NCBI GenBank assembly: GCA_917880885.1
Contig: OU862933.1
Location: 9,223,452 to 9,287,451, forward strand
DNA length: 64,000 nucleotides
Source: Limnephilus marmoratus
Taxonomy: Eukaryota > Arthropoda > Insecta > Trichoptera > Limnephilidae
Reading direction: 5' to 3'
Shown here piece after piece: positions 1 to 11,373 of the stretch. Every line of letters starts with the position of its first letter. Position 1 is the stretch's first letter. The notes beneath the pieces are model-generated. The model saw only the letters and a list, made by a program, of their open reading frames with translations, ran no database searches and was not told where the DNA came from. The position numbers and the translations under genes were made by a program.

Positions 1-160
1 AGCTGGTCCTATCGTCTTGTCCGTCACTCCTTAACATTCTGACCTTTAGATTCCTACCCACCCCTAATACCTTTTTCCTTCCCAGAACTTCTCTTCTTCT
101 TTTCCTTAAAAAGACTCTCCACACAGCATTTCCAAGTATGACGTAGGCTTTGATAGAAAT
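1..160 (+). repeat. Dispersed repeat family B, 3' part
   Basis: This is the tail of a repeat that recurs at about ten places in the window. The shared landmarks are a TCACTCCT start, CCCACCCCT, TTCCTTCCCAGAACTT and CCACACAGCAT. The window edge cuts the copy off. No coding function is seen. Confidence 0.8.
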
Positions 161-180
161 TACCAGAAAAATATTATTTA

Positions 181-343
181 AATATTTAATTAAATGAAGA
201 CAATATTAACGAAACTCAATCGAAAATCTGGAGACAGAAAAATCAGAAAAGATATTGGCTCCGCTGGGACATCAGAAAAGATATTGGCTCCGCTGGGAAT
301 CAGAAAAGAAACTGGCTCCGCTGTCTTCATTTAATTAAATATT
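181..343. repeat. Foldback repeat built on a SINE-T tail, with an internal tandem triplet
   Basis: Positions 181-201 and 323-343 are a perfect 21-bp inverted repeat. The left part matches the 3' tail of the SINE-T family (GAAACTCAATCGAAAATCTG). Between the arms, at about 242-322, a unit of about 28 bp containing GGCTCCGCTG is repeated three times in tandem. Confidence 0.75.
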
Positions 344-2201
344 ATAATTTGAGATTTTACTCATGAAGTTTAAAAAAAATCAAAATAAAATATTATTTAA
401 ATGTTATAATATTAATGTTGGAAGGTACTTGGGATTTATAATAATACCGTTTCTCAAGAAGGTTTCGATTTGGATTGAAAATAGACAAAATGTTTAAATT
501 CGAGAAAAATTCTAAAAATCAAAGCAAATTTCTATTTAAGTACATATAACACCAAGTCCAAAGTGATTGCCTATAAGTTGTTTTAAAAAATATTAAAATT
601 TAAATTCAATTAAATAATAAATCAATACTATATAATTCATAATGTTTTTATTAGTCCTCCTCACCTCACCTCTGCTGAGGGAGACTACGTTTTATTTAAA
701 TATCGTTTGTTTTAGATAATAAGCTTTTTTTCATGTTGTATAATTCCATTCGTTTGATTTCTTTAAGTCACATTTTGTTTAGTTTAAAAAAAAAATCATT
801 TGCATTATCCGTTTTATTTATTGTTACTCGAAGTGAATTACAGAGCACAGTGGAAAGGTATTTGTAGTTCATTTGTCAAAAAGATTAAATATAAATACCA
901 TATATACCTAATACCAACACCCAAATAAAAAAAAAATCAATTGGGTGTAGTCGTAATGTCATTTTGGTTAACTCTTGCGTTGTGAAAGTTTATTTGCTTC
1001 ATTATTATTTTAATTTTTCAAAATGTTTGATTAAAACAATCTTGGCATAGAGATTTTTAGTGTTTGATTCATTAATTAATTTTGTTATTTGAATGCTTGG
1101 AAAATATTTTATCACTCTGATAAAGCTCCACAATTTTTCTTCTCAACATATCAGTGGGACGCCACCGGTCAAAGGCCGGCAAATCCAGGAAAAATACGGA
1201 AATTTCGTAACAAAACACGATTTTGAATTTTGAATTGAATGTTTTGTGGATTAATTTTGAGCTATCGTATATTTTATTGACCGAAACACATTCCTAGAAC
1301 AATAAACTATATACCAAAACAACAGTACCTGCGTTAATTTCGTAAATTAATAGGTTTTACGATGTTTTAGTTGAGGAACAAGCATCAACCTTGACAGATA
1401 AAATTCGCGGCAAATTTGATATTTTCATGCCACAGATAAAATCGTTTAAAAATATTCTGGGGTTGCAAGGTGAATGAAATTTTTATCCATCTTATGGGGT
1501 AATGTTGGCGCAAGCGATTCTGACCATGTTCTTCATACAAATTCTGTACATAGAAGGGCCAAAATCGCAGACAAACATGTTTTGTTAGAATTTTTTTCGA
1601 ATTATTTTCTCGCGCCTGCGCATAATACGCGCGCGCCCGCGCGACTCCGGCCAATAAGAGGTTGTTCAAGTGGAACAATTCAGTTAAAAATGGCTTTTTA
1701 TTTAACCAAATAGTTTTTCTCGTCATAAGTATTATGCTTTATACCTTAAACCTGTTGTTTTAATTACTTTATTAAAGAAGAGCAGGCGACCAAAAGTGAC
1801 AAATACGCATACAGTATTTAGTATGAAGGCATAATTGTTTTCCGAAGATTAGGTACATTATGAAGCCTATGTTTTACGAGCAAAGTAGAGGGCCTGCTTT
1901 TAGTCGGATATAAGAAAATTAACTTTATCTTGACAAAAGCGTAACATGTGTTTGAATGTCTCTTAAAACTCTCAAACGGTAATTTCTAGCGTCATAACGT
2001 TTGCATAACTATTGCTATAAACTTTATAGTACTTTACTTACGAAATTGCACGATATTGATTTTACAAACCTGTTTGTTTTTGGTCAAGAAAATTGAAATG
2101 ACATTATAAACGATGTAACCAAGTCCAATAAAAAAAGTAAATCTCACTACAATTCTTCTCTGTTTGGTTTTAAAAAAATTGAGTGCAGTTTACTCGCGGT
2201 A
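344..2201. other. AT-rich stretch without a recognisable gene
   Basis: There are only short shadow reading frames here. A CpG-rich patch lies at about 1600-1670 (tctcgcgcctgcgc and gcgcgcgcccgcgc). A short phrase at 1505-1525 (ggcgcaagcgattctga) recurs at 58722-58740, so part of this is probably old repeat. Confidence 0.6.
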
Positions 2202-2443
2202 GAAGTGAAACTTTACCAAAACAATCTCAACCAATACTTGAAAAGTGAGGTCATAATCAAAGCGAATAATGAGCGCAGACCTAGCGTAATTTCCGTTTCA
2301 TATCTCAACCAATAGGAGTCTTTAAAAGTGACATCATAATCAATGCGGCCAATGAGCGCAGTTGATGCGTCGCAGGTGTGGTAATCATCATTTCCGTTTC
2401 ATCCGAAATCCAAATCACAGCGGGGCTATAGAAGTTTCACTTC
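2202..2443. mobile_element. Possible short MITE with GAAGTGAAACTT ends
   Basis: GAAGTGAAACTT at 2202-2213 is inverted at 2432-2443. Between them a phrase of about 100 bp beginning AATCTCAACCAAT and ending TTTCCGTTTCAT occurs twice in tandem. No target duplication could be fixed, so this is only a candidate. Confidence 0.4.
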
Positions 2444-3325
2444 AATGATATTTTAGGTTAAATGCTAAATTATTGCAACTTTATTTAGTTTGAAAGTCCT
2501 CCCCATCATGAGTTATGGAGCTTGAAACAAGAGTTTTTCAATTAGATAATTAATTTGTCCGAATGTTCCAAGTGTTGAAACTGGGCGAAACCAGGTAGTA
2601 AGTTTTAATGGTTATAATAATGAAGTACCTGCTTCAGGTTCATTTTCGCCAAATAAGTCGGCATTTCTTCCTACCAGCTTCATATCACAAGGAAGAGGGT
2701 GTCTTCCATTGCCGACCGGCGGTCTGCTCCCCTCAAAAGGGACTTCCTTTTCCGGCGTTCACTTTATGGCCGCGGCGTGCAGCCTTTCTCGTACACAGAA
2801 CTGCCTTACAACCATACAGCCTTATAACCATAGCAATACAGCCTCCTCGCCACAGAGGCCTCCGCGGGAGATCTCTCCTGCCCAAGATAGCCAAAGCATT
2901 GTAAAATACTGCGAGTGATTAATTTCCAGTAAAGGTAATTTTATTGTTCTTCCTTTACGGAGCAGCTCGGACTTTCTGGCAAAATCAGGGAGAAATGAAG
3001 AACCTATAAGTCACAGGGCCTTGTTTCAAAATGGTGCACATTTGTATCTGCACCATCTTGTGTAAATATATAATTTAACAGCATGCCTAACTTAATCCTT
3101 AGCATCCCTGATATATTAGTAATAATTACGTTAATTGATGTATCTCACGGTATAATCAAATAAATTTTTTAGAACTTTAAGAGCAAAACCATAAATTCGT
3201 ATGTAAATTGTTTGTTGTTTACTTAGAATAGAACTTGGTTTGGATGGAGCGTGGCGAATATTTCTGATCATCTCTGAGATGATATCATAGAAATAACTTT
3301 CTAATAAAAGTGTGTTCATCGGAAG
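2444..3325. other. No gene recognised; moderately GC-rich patch
   Basis: Positions 2690-2890 are richer in GC than their surroundings and hold overlapping frames in two registers, but no domain is recognisable. The last eight bases (3318-3325) are the left target duplication of the next element. Confidence 0.5.
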
Positions 3326-4482
3326 TAGGGTTGCCATCCGTCCGGGTTTCCCCGGATTTGTCCTAGTTTAGAGAGCGTCCGGGGAGCGTCCGGGCGGGGT
3401 TTCATTTGATGTCCGGGTTTAAAAAAAAGTTTAAAGCCTTAAAATTTAAAGTCAAACGTATACGTTTGCCCTGAGGAAGGAACGGTTGTTCTAAAACCGG
3501 TCGGTTTTAAACAAATATAAAAGTGGTCCAAACAAAGTAACATTGTTTCATTTATCTTTAATTAAAATTAAATTCAATTTCCAAGAATACAGCTGCATGC
3601 ATTGATTTTTACAAATTCCTTTTAAAAAGGGAAGATATTCCAAAAGCTATCGGAAACAGTACAAACAAATACAAAAAAACTGAAAAGTAAAAAAGGCGAG
3701 AGTCTGAGGAAAAAGCTTTAATAGCCAGATAATCAAATAATGTACTTATGAGTGCAATAATTTCTTTTCATTTTTGTAGTTAAAGTTATGATTGTTTTTA
3801 TTACGAAAAAGAAATTTACAATATGGCTGTTGATTAAAACTTTAAGGTGATATAAATGAGTATAGTTTTTGATTATTTTATGCTTAAAAAAATTAATAAT
3901 TTAACTTATATTACACTAAGTCTAAACTTTAAAAAGGTTCAGTTTTGTTGCTTAAGATTTAAGAACACCAAATTTAGTTCATATTCTGTTAAGAGATATT
4001 TTGTTGTTTAAATGGGTGCTGATAAAATTTTAAAGATATAATTATTATTGAGTTAAAGAGTTACCTCAAAAATTGTAAGACTGAATACTAAAATGATCTC
4101 AGTACTTTTAAGATTTTTGTTTAAAAATTTAATTGAACTTTGTTAGGCTTAATATTTTAATAAGGTTTTATTTTCATAACAGAGTATATTAATAATTTGT
4201 GTTTTATTTTAAGAATAAAAAATTCTAACTGATTATTATTAAAACAATTTGTAACAAACTGTGATAAGATTCTGTTTTGTTAGGTACATTTATAATGATG
4301 ATAAAAGATGACTAAATTTAATTTGAAAATAAATAATTAGGTGATTTATGACATTTTCAACTGTTTTTTATTACACTGACTATGTTTAAAAAAACCTGTT
4401 GACATGTTTGGGTTCTGGGCCCTAAAATCCGGGGTTTCACGCGTCTCGTCCTGGTTGCCAAATTTAAGAGATGGCAACCCTA
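3326..4482. mobile_element. hAT-like non-autonomous DNA transposon
   Basis: The element starts TAGGGTTGCCATC and ends with GATGGCAACCCTA. It is flanked on both sides by the exact 8-bp duplication ATCGGAAG (3318-3325 and 4483-4490), the length typical of the hAT superfamily. The 1157-bp interior is AT-rich, has no transposase frame and carries a hammerhead-like motif near 3470. A second element with the same TIR lies at 19659-20184. Confidence 0.85.
3462..3512 (+). ncRNA. Hammerhead-like motif, degraded (family 1)
   Basis: CTGAGGA is followed by an extra A and the hairpin GGAAC/GTTCT. The core then reads AAAACCGGTC where GAAACCGGTC is expected, so G12 is changed to A. Stem III would be ACC/GGT and the cleavage-site base C. 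AATATAAAAGTGG follows, as at the other copies. Stem I is weak, so cleavage is unlikely. Confidence 0.5.
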
Positions 4483-4965
4483 ATCGGAAGTGACCCGTTA
4501 AAAAAGTATATTTTCGGTATCTGTTTTTAAATAGAATATTAGATTGAACCTAAGAACTCATAATAAATTGTACAGAACCCTTGTTGTGATTTTCACGACA
4601 ACGGCCTTCTTCAAATTATATCCAATTATTGTTATCGTTTTTTGAGTACAAAAACTCGCTTGACTCTAAATGCAATATAATAAAAAAAGGTTCTAGCTTA
4701 GGGTAGCCTCTTGTAAAATATTCCTACATCATAACCAGTGTGACATTATTTAGGTTTAATCTTCACTTCAGATTAGCTGAAGGAGGCATTTATAATCCTT
4801 TTATTTAAAAATATTGTTAACCTTATAATTTGTTATTATGTAGGTAATTCAAATATATTGAAAAATTGAAATGAAAAATTAAATATATATTATCGGTTAA
4901 GGTACCCATATTTAAACAATATCGGAAAAGGAAAGGGCAGAAGATTTTATTAGTTTTTTTCATGT
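4483..4965. other. AT-rich stretch with no recognised feature
   Basis: After the hAT target duplication there is only low-complexity AT-rich DNA and no coding or repeat signature that I recognise. Confidence 0.6.
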
Positions 4966-5645
4966 GAACACCGCACAAGAGTCCCAATTACAACTATGGC
5001 ATCATTTGATGTATGTTGTTAGGCTTTGGGGAGTGGGGAACGGAAAGCGGAAGGTTGAGAAGTAACTGGTTATTAACCCTAGAAAGATAATCATATTTTG
5101 ATATACGGCAAAGATTAAAATTGACACGCGAGTTTTAACTAGCTATAATATTTTATTTTGTAATTGATTTGAATAAACCAATCGGTATTAAATTTTTACG
5201 AACAAATGACATAAGAAATGCAACAATTTGTGAACAATTATTTATTTGTTATGTGAATAAAAATTTTTTTTCTTACTCTATTAATCAGCCTTTTTGACTA
5301 ATGTACTAAATAATTAAGATATATTATATTTAATAATAACATATTGTTGCATAAAAATCATTCAGATTCAGCTTTGGAACGTATAATTCTTATGCTTTTT
5401 GACTCATGCAGTCGTTGTATCTCAAAACTGGTGACACCTACCTCATCGACGCGCGCGCCCCACGGAAGGTCCAATCAGCGAGTGAGATGTCTGAAAAGCA
5501 CAGCGACGGATTCGCACTAATTAGAACGAGAGAGCAATTATTCTAACATGCATAGACTATCTTTCCAGGGTTAAAATCTGACCACCAAACAAGCAACATT
5601 TCGATTCTGAACGGTGGTCTTTCACCTGGGGGAAACTTTAAGTAC
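4966..5645 (-). repeat. SINE-A copy split by a piggyBac-type element
   Basis: The minus-strand SINE-A body (GCACAAGAGTCCC, TATGGCATC, GAGGCT) runs to 5076. It resumes at 5571 with AAGCAACATTTCGATTCTGAA and GGTGGTCTTTCACC. The interruption is the element at 5077-5570, with TTAA on both sides. The tRNA-like head is not clear in this copy. Confidence 0.75.
5077..5570 (-). mobile_element. piggyBac-type non-autonomous element (494 bp)
   Basis: The left end is CCCTAGAAAGATAATCATA and the right end, reversed, is CCCTGGAAAGATAGTC. TTAA flanks both sides (5073-5076 and 5571-5574), the piggyBac hallmark. The right ~220 bp resemble, from memory, the 5' end of the Trichoplusia ni piggyBac. Shared features include GCGAATCCGTCGCTGTGC (reverse of 5498-5515), a CTCTCTCGTTCTAA-like stretch and a GTGTCAC...TTTTGA segment. 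The left end resembles its 3' end. No transposase is present, so this would be an internally deleted derivative that moved using another copy's enzyme. Confidence 0.9.
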
Positions 5646-6154
5646 CTACCTACATATATATGTACCAATCAATAAGTAATAGACAGCATCAGCAATCAAA
5701 TTGTTACAAACTTCCTTGTGTTATTTTTATTCTCATAAATAAATGATTCAGTACTATGGATTCCAATCATTGATATTCGAATAAATGTTCAATGAAAATC
5801 TGTTTTTGCCATGGACCACTAATCTTTTCAACAATCGGCAACCTAATTATTGTTTTTACAATCCAACAGAGTTCACGAGCAGATGACTGAACGAGATAAG
5901 ATGGAATTCTTAGATTATTATCTTTTGATTATGCCAGTGCCCAAATCGCTCCTCCTTCCTGTGTCTGTGCTAAATGATATCACGTCTTCTTTAAAAATCC
6001 AGATAAGATTCGTGAGTTTATTAATGGAGGTTCTATTCTACAATAGGTAGCAGCTGGTAAATGATATCCGTAACTCTATAAACTCCGTTGCCAGATATTT
6101 TTTATTGTACATTGAAGATAGTTAAATTCAACAAACGTGTCATACCGAGACAAA
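5646..6154. other. No recognised feature
   Basis: This is AT-rich DNA with short frames only. No repeat family could be assigned. Confidence 0.5.
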
Positions 6155-6310
6155 ATGTTAAATGTTCAGGGGAGCGAAAAAAGTATTTTTTGAGGAGTGG
6201 GAATGTTGTAGGCAGGAGGAAACACAGAGGCCGGCAAATTATTCCACAGCCGAGCTGTTGAACTCAAGAACGAGTTGTAGAAGCGACCCATTGTGAATTT
6301 AACATTTATT
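6155..6310 (-). pseudogene. LINE ORF2 C-terminal fragment
   Basis: The minus strand reads a short peptide with the sequence FLSSTARLWNNLPASVFPPAYN. The STARLWNNLPAS core is a common C-terminal motif of CR1/Jockey-type LINE ORF2 proteins. The rest of the protein is missing. It ends where family C repeat sequence begins. A related peptide (STAQLWNELPAS) is on the plus strand at 33670-33700. Confidence 0.6.
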
Positions 6311-6312
6311 AT

Positions 6313-6580
6313 AAAACTAGCTGGTACCCGGCATGCGTTGCTATGCCATTTAATAAAGAAGTTGTTTCTCCCTGCGTATCCTTTCCCATTCGTCCCATCC
6401 TCCTTTCACCTCCACCTTCCCTTTCCTCACTCCACTCCCCCCTTCCTCCGTCCCGCGAACCGCCCTCTCGAGTTCCCCTCCCCCCTCCTAGGTTCCCCAC
6501 CCCCTTCCCTGGTCCCCTCCTCCCCTCCAGTGAATCCCCTACCAGAGTTCCCCTCCCCCCTCCCGCAATTGCTTAATTAA
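6313..6580 (+). repeat. Dispersed repeat family C, with polypyrimidine tract
   Basis: The copy begins CTAGCTGGTACCCGGCATGC and continues TTGCTATGCCATTTAA. A C/T-only tract of about 170 bp follows, made of degenerate CCCCTCCC-like units. Other copies are at 34158, 40733 and 57193. The long proline/serine-rich frames across the tract are composition artefacts. Confidence 0.85.
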
Positions 6581-7504
6581 TTTAAGATAGTTATTTAAAT
6601 GTGACATTAACAACAATAAGTAATTTCACGAATAATATATATTTTTAAATTTCTTAAATAATTCAGTGATCAACAGTGGAAACGCCTTGTAAGCTTGTAA
6701 AAATAGATTGTAACAATAATAAAAAAAACTGAAATTCTTGCAAATCATAACAACATTATTAAATTTGCTTTAATTAAAAAAAAATCGGCAATCGTTTGAG
6801 AAGTTGCAGGAAATTGATCAAAATAACTTCAAAACATTTTGAGAAAAGAAGTAATTGGTTAAACAAAATGTATTGAAATAATTTGTGCAACATAACAAAA
6901 AACGTTAAAACAAAAATCTACCTAAACGTCAAAACAGTGAACAAGTCCAAATTACGCTCCCATAAAAATATAGAAAACGAAGCATAACGTGTCATATTTG
7001 GGAAATCCTAGTTAAAATATCTAATTTAACAATATCCTTTGACTAAATACAGTGCCCAAAAAGTGATTAAAAATAAAATAAACACAATTTCGTGTTAATC
7101 GCCGTGGTTCTGTGATATTTTGCGAGGTTAAGTTGTCAAATCATTACTAACAAAAAAGCCAAAGGAAACGAAAGTGAACTCCCTCAAAATTAATTATTAT
7201 TTAATCCATTAATTAAGTGAACTCCCTCAAAATTAATAATTATTTAATCCATTAATTAAGTTCTAAATTATTATTGAAAACCAAAAACGATTTATAAAAA
7301 CACTGCAGTGCCATCTCTTAGCATAAACACCAAGCTAACATTAACAATACCAATTAGCGCCATCTATCAATACTTTCCAGTACTATTAACCAACGTAAAT
7401 AAAATCTCATTCTAACCGTATTATAAAGTGTGATATTTGGGAAACCCGTCTGAAAATTACAAATAATCAAATTTGACAATAAATTTAGCACCAAAAAATC
7501 CACA
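6581..7504 (+). other. Probable 5' region of the LINE
   Basis: This AT-rich leader precedes ORF1. A 43-bp unit beginning GTGAACTCCCTCAAAATTAA is duplicated in tandem at 7174-7216 and 7217-7259. The phrase TGTCATATTTGGGAAATCC at about 6991 is echoed by TGTGATATTTGGGAAACCC at about 7429, so the leader may hold old repeated units. The true 5' end is not resolved. Confidence 0.5.
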
Positions 7505-8320
7505 ATGGCAAGCACCAGAGGCAAGACAACTTCTTTGGAAAATGAAGACAAAATCATCCATTTCCTAGAAAAAAAAATGGACGTAATAAAAAAAGAAATA
7601 ATATCTCAAATAGAAAATCAAAGTATTGAAAACCAAAAAAACATCGACAGCATAAAGAAAGAAATGTCAGAAACTATAGAAAAAAAATTCTCTACTGAAT
7701 TGAAAGACGTAAAAAATATCAAGAACCAATTGAGCGAACTCACCAAGACCATCGACTTTCTTTCATTAAAAATCGATGATTATGAGGTGGAGAGAAAAAA
7801 ACTCCACCAAAAAATTAAAGAAGTTGAAAAAGAAAATAAAAATTTAAAATATGTTGTAAACCAATCTCTGCAAAATTCCCTTGATACTTCACTTGAAATC
7901 AATGGAATTGAATCAAAGAAAGAAGAAAATCCTAAAATCGTGATAGAACGCATCTTTAAAAAAATAGGGTGTGAAGACCTTCTTGAAAACAATACCATAA
8001 TAAATTCCTACACTAACGCCCTAAAAAAGTGTATAACAATAAAGATGGCTACCAAAGAAGCAAAAGACAGGATCATCTCCCAAAAAAAGAAGGCGGGATA
8101 TTTCTCCGCCAAAGACATTAACCACTCCAATTCTGAAAACCCCATCTACATTAACGAAAAGTTAACGCCACAAAATAAACAACTGCTCTGGCTAGCGAGA
8201 GCAACAAAGGCGATGGGTTACCAATATGCTTGGACGAAGAACGGAAATGTCCTTCTACGCAAAAACAAGGATACTCCAATTATACATGTCAGAGACGCAA
8301 GCGACATACCACTTCAATAA
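7505..8320 (+). CDS. LINE ORF1 protein, coiled coil plus FP-like C-terminal domain
   Basis: This 271-residue protein is lysine- and glutamate-rich. Residues of about 20-125 show heptad-like spacing (IKNQLSELTKTIDFLSLKID and onwards), suggesting a coiled coil for trimer or multimer formation. The C-terminal 55 residues contain NEKLTPQNKQLLWLARATK, a tyrosine/tryptophan pair and NGNVLLRKN. I recognise this as the C-terminal domain related to the baculovirus FP protein, found in ORF1 of many insect LINEs. The likely role is binding the element RNA to form a cytoplasmic RNP. The start ATG at 7505 sits in ACAATGG, and ORF2 starts 50 bases after its stop. Family knowledge supports the domain call; nucleic-acid binding is inferred. 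Confidence 0.85.
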   Translation: MASTRGKTTSLENEDKIIHFLEKKMDVIKKEIISQIENQSIENQKNIDSIKKEMSETIEKKFSTELKDVKNIKNQLSELTKTIDFLSLKIDDYEVERKKLHQKIKEVEKENKNLKYVVNQSLQNSLDTSLEINGIESKKEENPKIVIERIFKKIGCEDLLENNTIINSYTNALKKCITIKMATKEAKDRIISQKKKAGYFSAKDINHSNSENPIYINEKLTPQNKQLLWLARATKAMGYQYAWTKNGNVLLRKNKDTPIIHVRDASDIPLQ

Positions 8321-8370
8321 CCTGGACTCCCTTTTGTATCTTCAAAGATGACCATCCGGACTCAATAAAA

Positions 8371-11300
8371 ATGGCCCCTTCAGAAGAAAACACCTTCCCT
8401 GAAACTCATGAATGTGACAATTTCGAAGATGTCAACACATTATTCAACAATACATCGTTCAACGTACTAAACATGAACATTAGAAGTATTAGGAAACATT
8501 TTGATGACTTCTGTATCCTTTTAAATTCTTTATCCTTCCAAATAGATTTTATAGCACTCACTGAAACACAAATGCGCGAATGCGTTCCGTTCAACTTACC
8601 GAACTATACTACCTTTTCAATTCCGACTAGACATACCTCTCATGATGGCATAACCATATTTTACAATGTACACTCCATATCCAACATCAATATAGAAAAT
8701 CCAAACTTCAAATATTCCAATGCTGCCCACGCAACTTTTACCTCCAAAGGGAAAAAATACTCAATTTTGACAGCATACCGCTCACCCTCTTTATCTACAA
8801 ACCTGTTTACACAAGAAATTAAAACGTTTATTAAAAACAATAACTCTAACCATTTCGATTTTGCATTTTTTTTGGGGGATATTAATATAAATATTCAAAA
8901 CGCCTTACTAAATCCGGCCGCGAACGAATATCTAAATGTTATGCATTCCACAGGATATCTATCGTACATAAATAACACCACCAGACCCAATCATCCTAAT
9001 GATACATGCCTTGATCATATATTCCTAAAATCAAACAAAAATTACCAATATAAATCCGCTACACTAAAAATTGACATAACTGACCACTATCCTACCTTCT
9101 ACGGCCACCATACTCCAACCTTGCCCATCTCTGCTGATCCAAATAATTTTAACAAAACAATTACTAAAATCAACTACTCAACTCTAAATAACTTACTGAA
9201 CGAAGAATCGTGGATCGCAGTCCTATCTAATGATGACCCAAATTTAACTTTGAATACCTTTTACGAAGTACTTCAAAAACATATTCTAAAAAGTCAAGAA
9301 CAAATAACACCACCAAAAAGTAAACACAAGCACATAAAGCCGTGGATTACACGTGGACTGATAATTTCAATACAACACAGAAACAAACTTTTCAAAATCT
9401 ACAAAAATTTTGAAAATCATTGCACAACCAAAAACGAAGCACAGATCCACACCAAACGGAATGAATACATTTTATTTAGAAACTACCTAAACACAATCAT
9501 AAAAAAACGAAAACAGCAATACTACTCTGCACAACTACATAATGCTCACAACGACTCAAAAAAAACATGGCACGTAATAAATGAAATTTCAAATAGGAAT
9601 CAAAAGGTTGACAAAATTCCCCAAAAAATCATTACTGATAATAACACCACCATTGAAGACGCTGAGAGCATCGCAAATAATTTCAATCACTTCTTTACAA
9701 ACATTGCCTCAACCCTAATAGATAATAACCCGAGTCTTAGTATTTACTCGAATCAAATTCCTCCCGACCTTTCGGAGTCTAATGATACTACCTCTGAGCT
9801 TTCTACTTTCAAAGAAATAACAGAACTTGAAATCTCAAGACAAATTGACAACCTTAAAGAGAAGTCTGCAAATTGCCCAGATAACATAAGCAATACCACC
9901 ATCAAATCAATTAAAAAACATATTATCATTCCATTACATCACATTTTCAATAACTGCATCAAACACAGCATTTACCCCAATAATTTTAAACTCGCTCACA
10001 TTATTCCAATACATAAATCCGGATCCCAATGTAAAACAGACAACTACAGACCAATAACTTTAACTTCACAATTATCCAAGATCTTCGAAAAGTGTTTAAA
10101 ACGACAAATTATGAACTTTTTAGAATCCAAGGCAATCCTCTCAGCTAATCAATATGGTTTTAGAACTAACCTGTGCACCGACGACGCTGTATTTAGTTTA
10201 ACCAAAAACATATATTCTAATCTAGACTCTAACACTAAATCTCTAACTATCTTCTTGGACCTAAAGAAAGCGTTCGACACAGTCAATCATAGAATTCTAT
10301 TAAAGAAAATCTTTAACATTGGAATTAAAAACAAAAGTCTCATGTTATTAAAAAACTATATATTAAATCGCCAACAACGCACAAAAATAGGATCAAGCTT
10401 AAGCACTTATGGTCTAGCAAAACATGGTATTCCTCAAGGAACTGTTTTAGGACCACTTCTCTTTCTAATCTACATCAATGACCTTTGCAATATTGTAATA
10501 CCAGGTAAAATTCTCTCTTTTGCCGATGACACTGCAATCACAGTACAAGGTAAAACTTGGGAAGATACAATCAGTAAAGCCAACAAATGCATTGCAATAG
10601 TCAAAGATTGGCTAGATAGAAATCTTCTTAGCCTAAATTATGACAAAACTATTTTTATTCCCTTTTATAATTCCCAAAAGTCATCCCCTAAAAATAATCT
10701 TAACTTGAAGTTCCATAATGTTAATTGTAACTTTGCGACATGCACAAACTGCGAAGATGTAAAATTAGGAAAATATATCAAGTACTTAGGTGTAACTATA
10801 GACAGCCAACTCAAATGGACTTACCATGTAGAAAAAACTGTAAATAAACTGAGATACTTAAATTACATATTCAAACGTATGAGCAATATCGTCAATACAA
10901 GAACCATGAAACTTGTTTATGATGCATTGGTGCTTTCGTCCATTTCCTATGGAATAATCGCCTGGGGAGGAACATACAATAACCATATAAAACCATTGGA
11001 AATTGCTCAGAAGTCCATCATTAAGGTAATGTACCAGAAGTCCAAGATGTATCCTACCAATCAGTTATTTCGAGAAACTGAAATACTAGAACTAAGGCGG
11101 ATCTACTGTATCCAATGTCTCAAATATATTTTTACACGTCCTAACAATTTCAGTAAAAACACAAATCGTTCTAGCCAGAGACATAACACGTGCGTGTACA
11201 CAGTACCTCACTGCAAAACCAGACTGGCCCAAAGACACATTACCTACATTGCCCCAAAACTATTCAATTCCATACCCCACTCCATCAGCAAGGATCAAAA

Positions 11301-11373
11301 TCTGAACGTACTTAAAAAATATGTTAAAATCTGGGTAAAAAATAATTTGGAACCGAATAACTTTTTTCTGTAA
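8371..11373 (+). CDS. LINE ORF2: AP endonuclease and reverse transcriptase
   Basis: This polyprotein of 1000 residues cuts target DNA and copies the element RNA at the nick. The endonuclease spans about residues 30-245, with LNMNIRS near 33, LTET near 63, GDININ near 169 and TDH at 237-239 marking the conserved pockets. The reverse transcriptase spans about 490-790, with IIPIHKSG, FLDLKKAFDTVNH starting at 628, GIPQGTVLGP and the catalytic FADD at 717-720. A C-terminal region of about 200 residues follows, with CTNC earlier at about residue 790; no RNase H is seen. The frame is open upstream to 8230, overlapping ORF1, but the ATG at 8371 is the first after the ORF1 stop, so I chose it. Reinitiation or a shift from ORF1 remains possible. 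All visible catalytic residues are kept, so it may be functional. Confidence 0.9.
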   Translation: MAPSEENTFPETHECDNFEDVNTLFNNTSFNVLNMNIRSIRKHFDDFCILLNSLSFQIDFIALTETQMRECVPFNLPNYTTFSIPTRHTSHDGITIFYNVHSISNINIENPNFKYSNAAHATFTSKGKKYSILTAYRSPSLSTNLFTQEIKTFIKNNNSNHFDFAFFLGDININIQNALLNPAANEYLNVMHSTGYLSYINNTTRPNHPNDTCLDHIFLKSNKNYQYKSATLKIDITDHYPTFYGHHTPTLPISADPNNFNKTITKINYSTLNNLLNEESWIAVLSNDDPNLTLNTFYEVLQKHILKSQEQITPPKSKHKHIKPWITRGLIISIQHRNKLFKIYKNFENHCTTKNEAQIHTKRNEYILFRNYLNTIIKKRKQQYYSAQLHNAHNDSKKTWHVINEISNRNQKVDKIPQKIITDNNTTIEDAESIANNFNHFFTNIASTLIDNNPSLSIYSNQIPPDLSESNDTTSELSTFKEITELEISRQIDNLKEKSANCPDNISNTTIKSIKKHIIIPLHHIFNNCIKHSIYPNNFKLAHIIPIHKSGSQCKTDNYRPITLTSQLSKIFEKCLKRQIMNFLESKAILSANQYGFRTNLCTDDAVFSLTKNIYSNLDSNTKSLTIFLDLKKAFDTVNHRILLKKIFNIGIKNKSLMLLKNYILNRQQRTKIGSSLSTYGLAKHGIPQGTVLGPLLFLIYINDLCNIVIPGKILSFADDTAITVQGKTWEDTISKANKCIAIVKDWLDRNLLSLNYDKTIFIPFYNSQKSSPKNNLNLKFHNVNCNFATCTNCEDVKLGKYIKYLGVTIDSQLKWTYHVEKTVNKLRYLNYIFKRMSNIVNTRTMKLVYDALVLSSISYGIIAWGGTYNNHIKPLEIAQKSIIKVMYQKSKMYPTNQLFRETEILELRRIYCIQCLKYIFTRPNNFSKNTNRSSQRHNTCVYTVPHCKTRLAQRHITYIAPKLFNSIPHSISKDQNLNVLKKYVKIWVKNNLEPNNFFL

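Noticed and set aside
2608..2904. 98-codon frame in a GC-richer patch
   Set aside because: A second overlapping frame is equally open and neither shows a recognisable protein.
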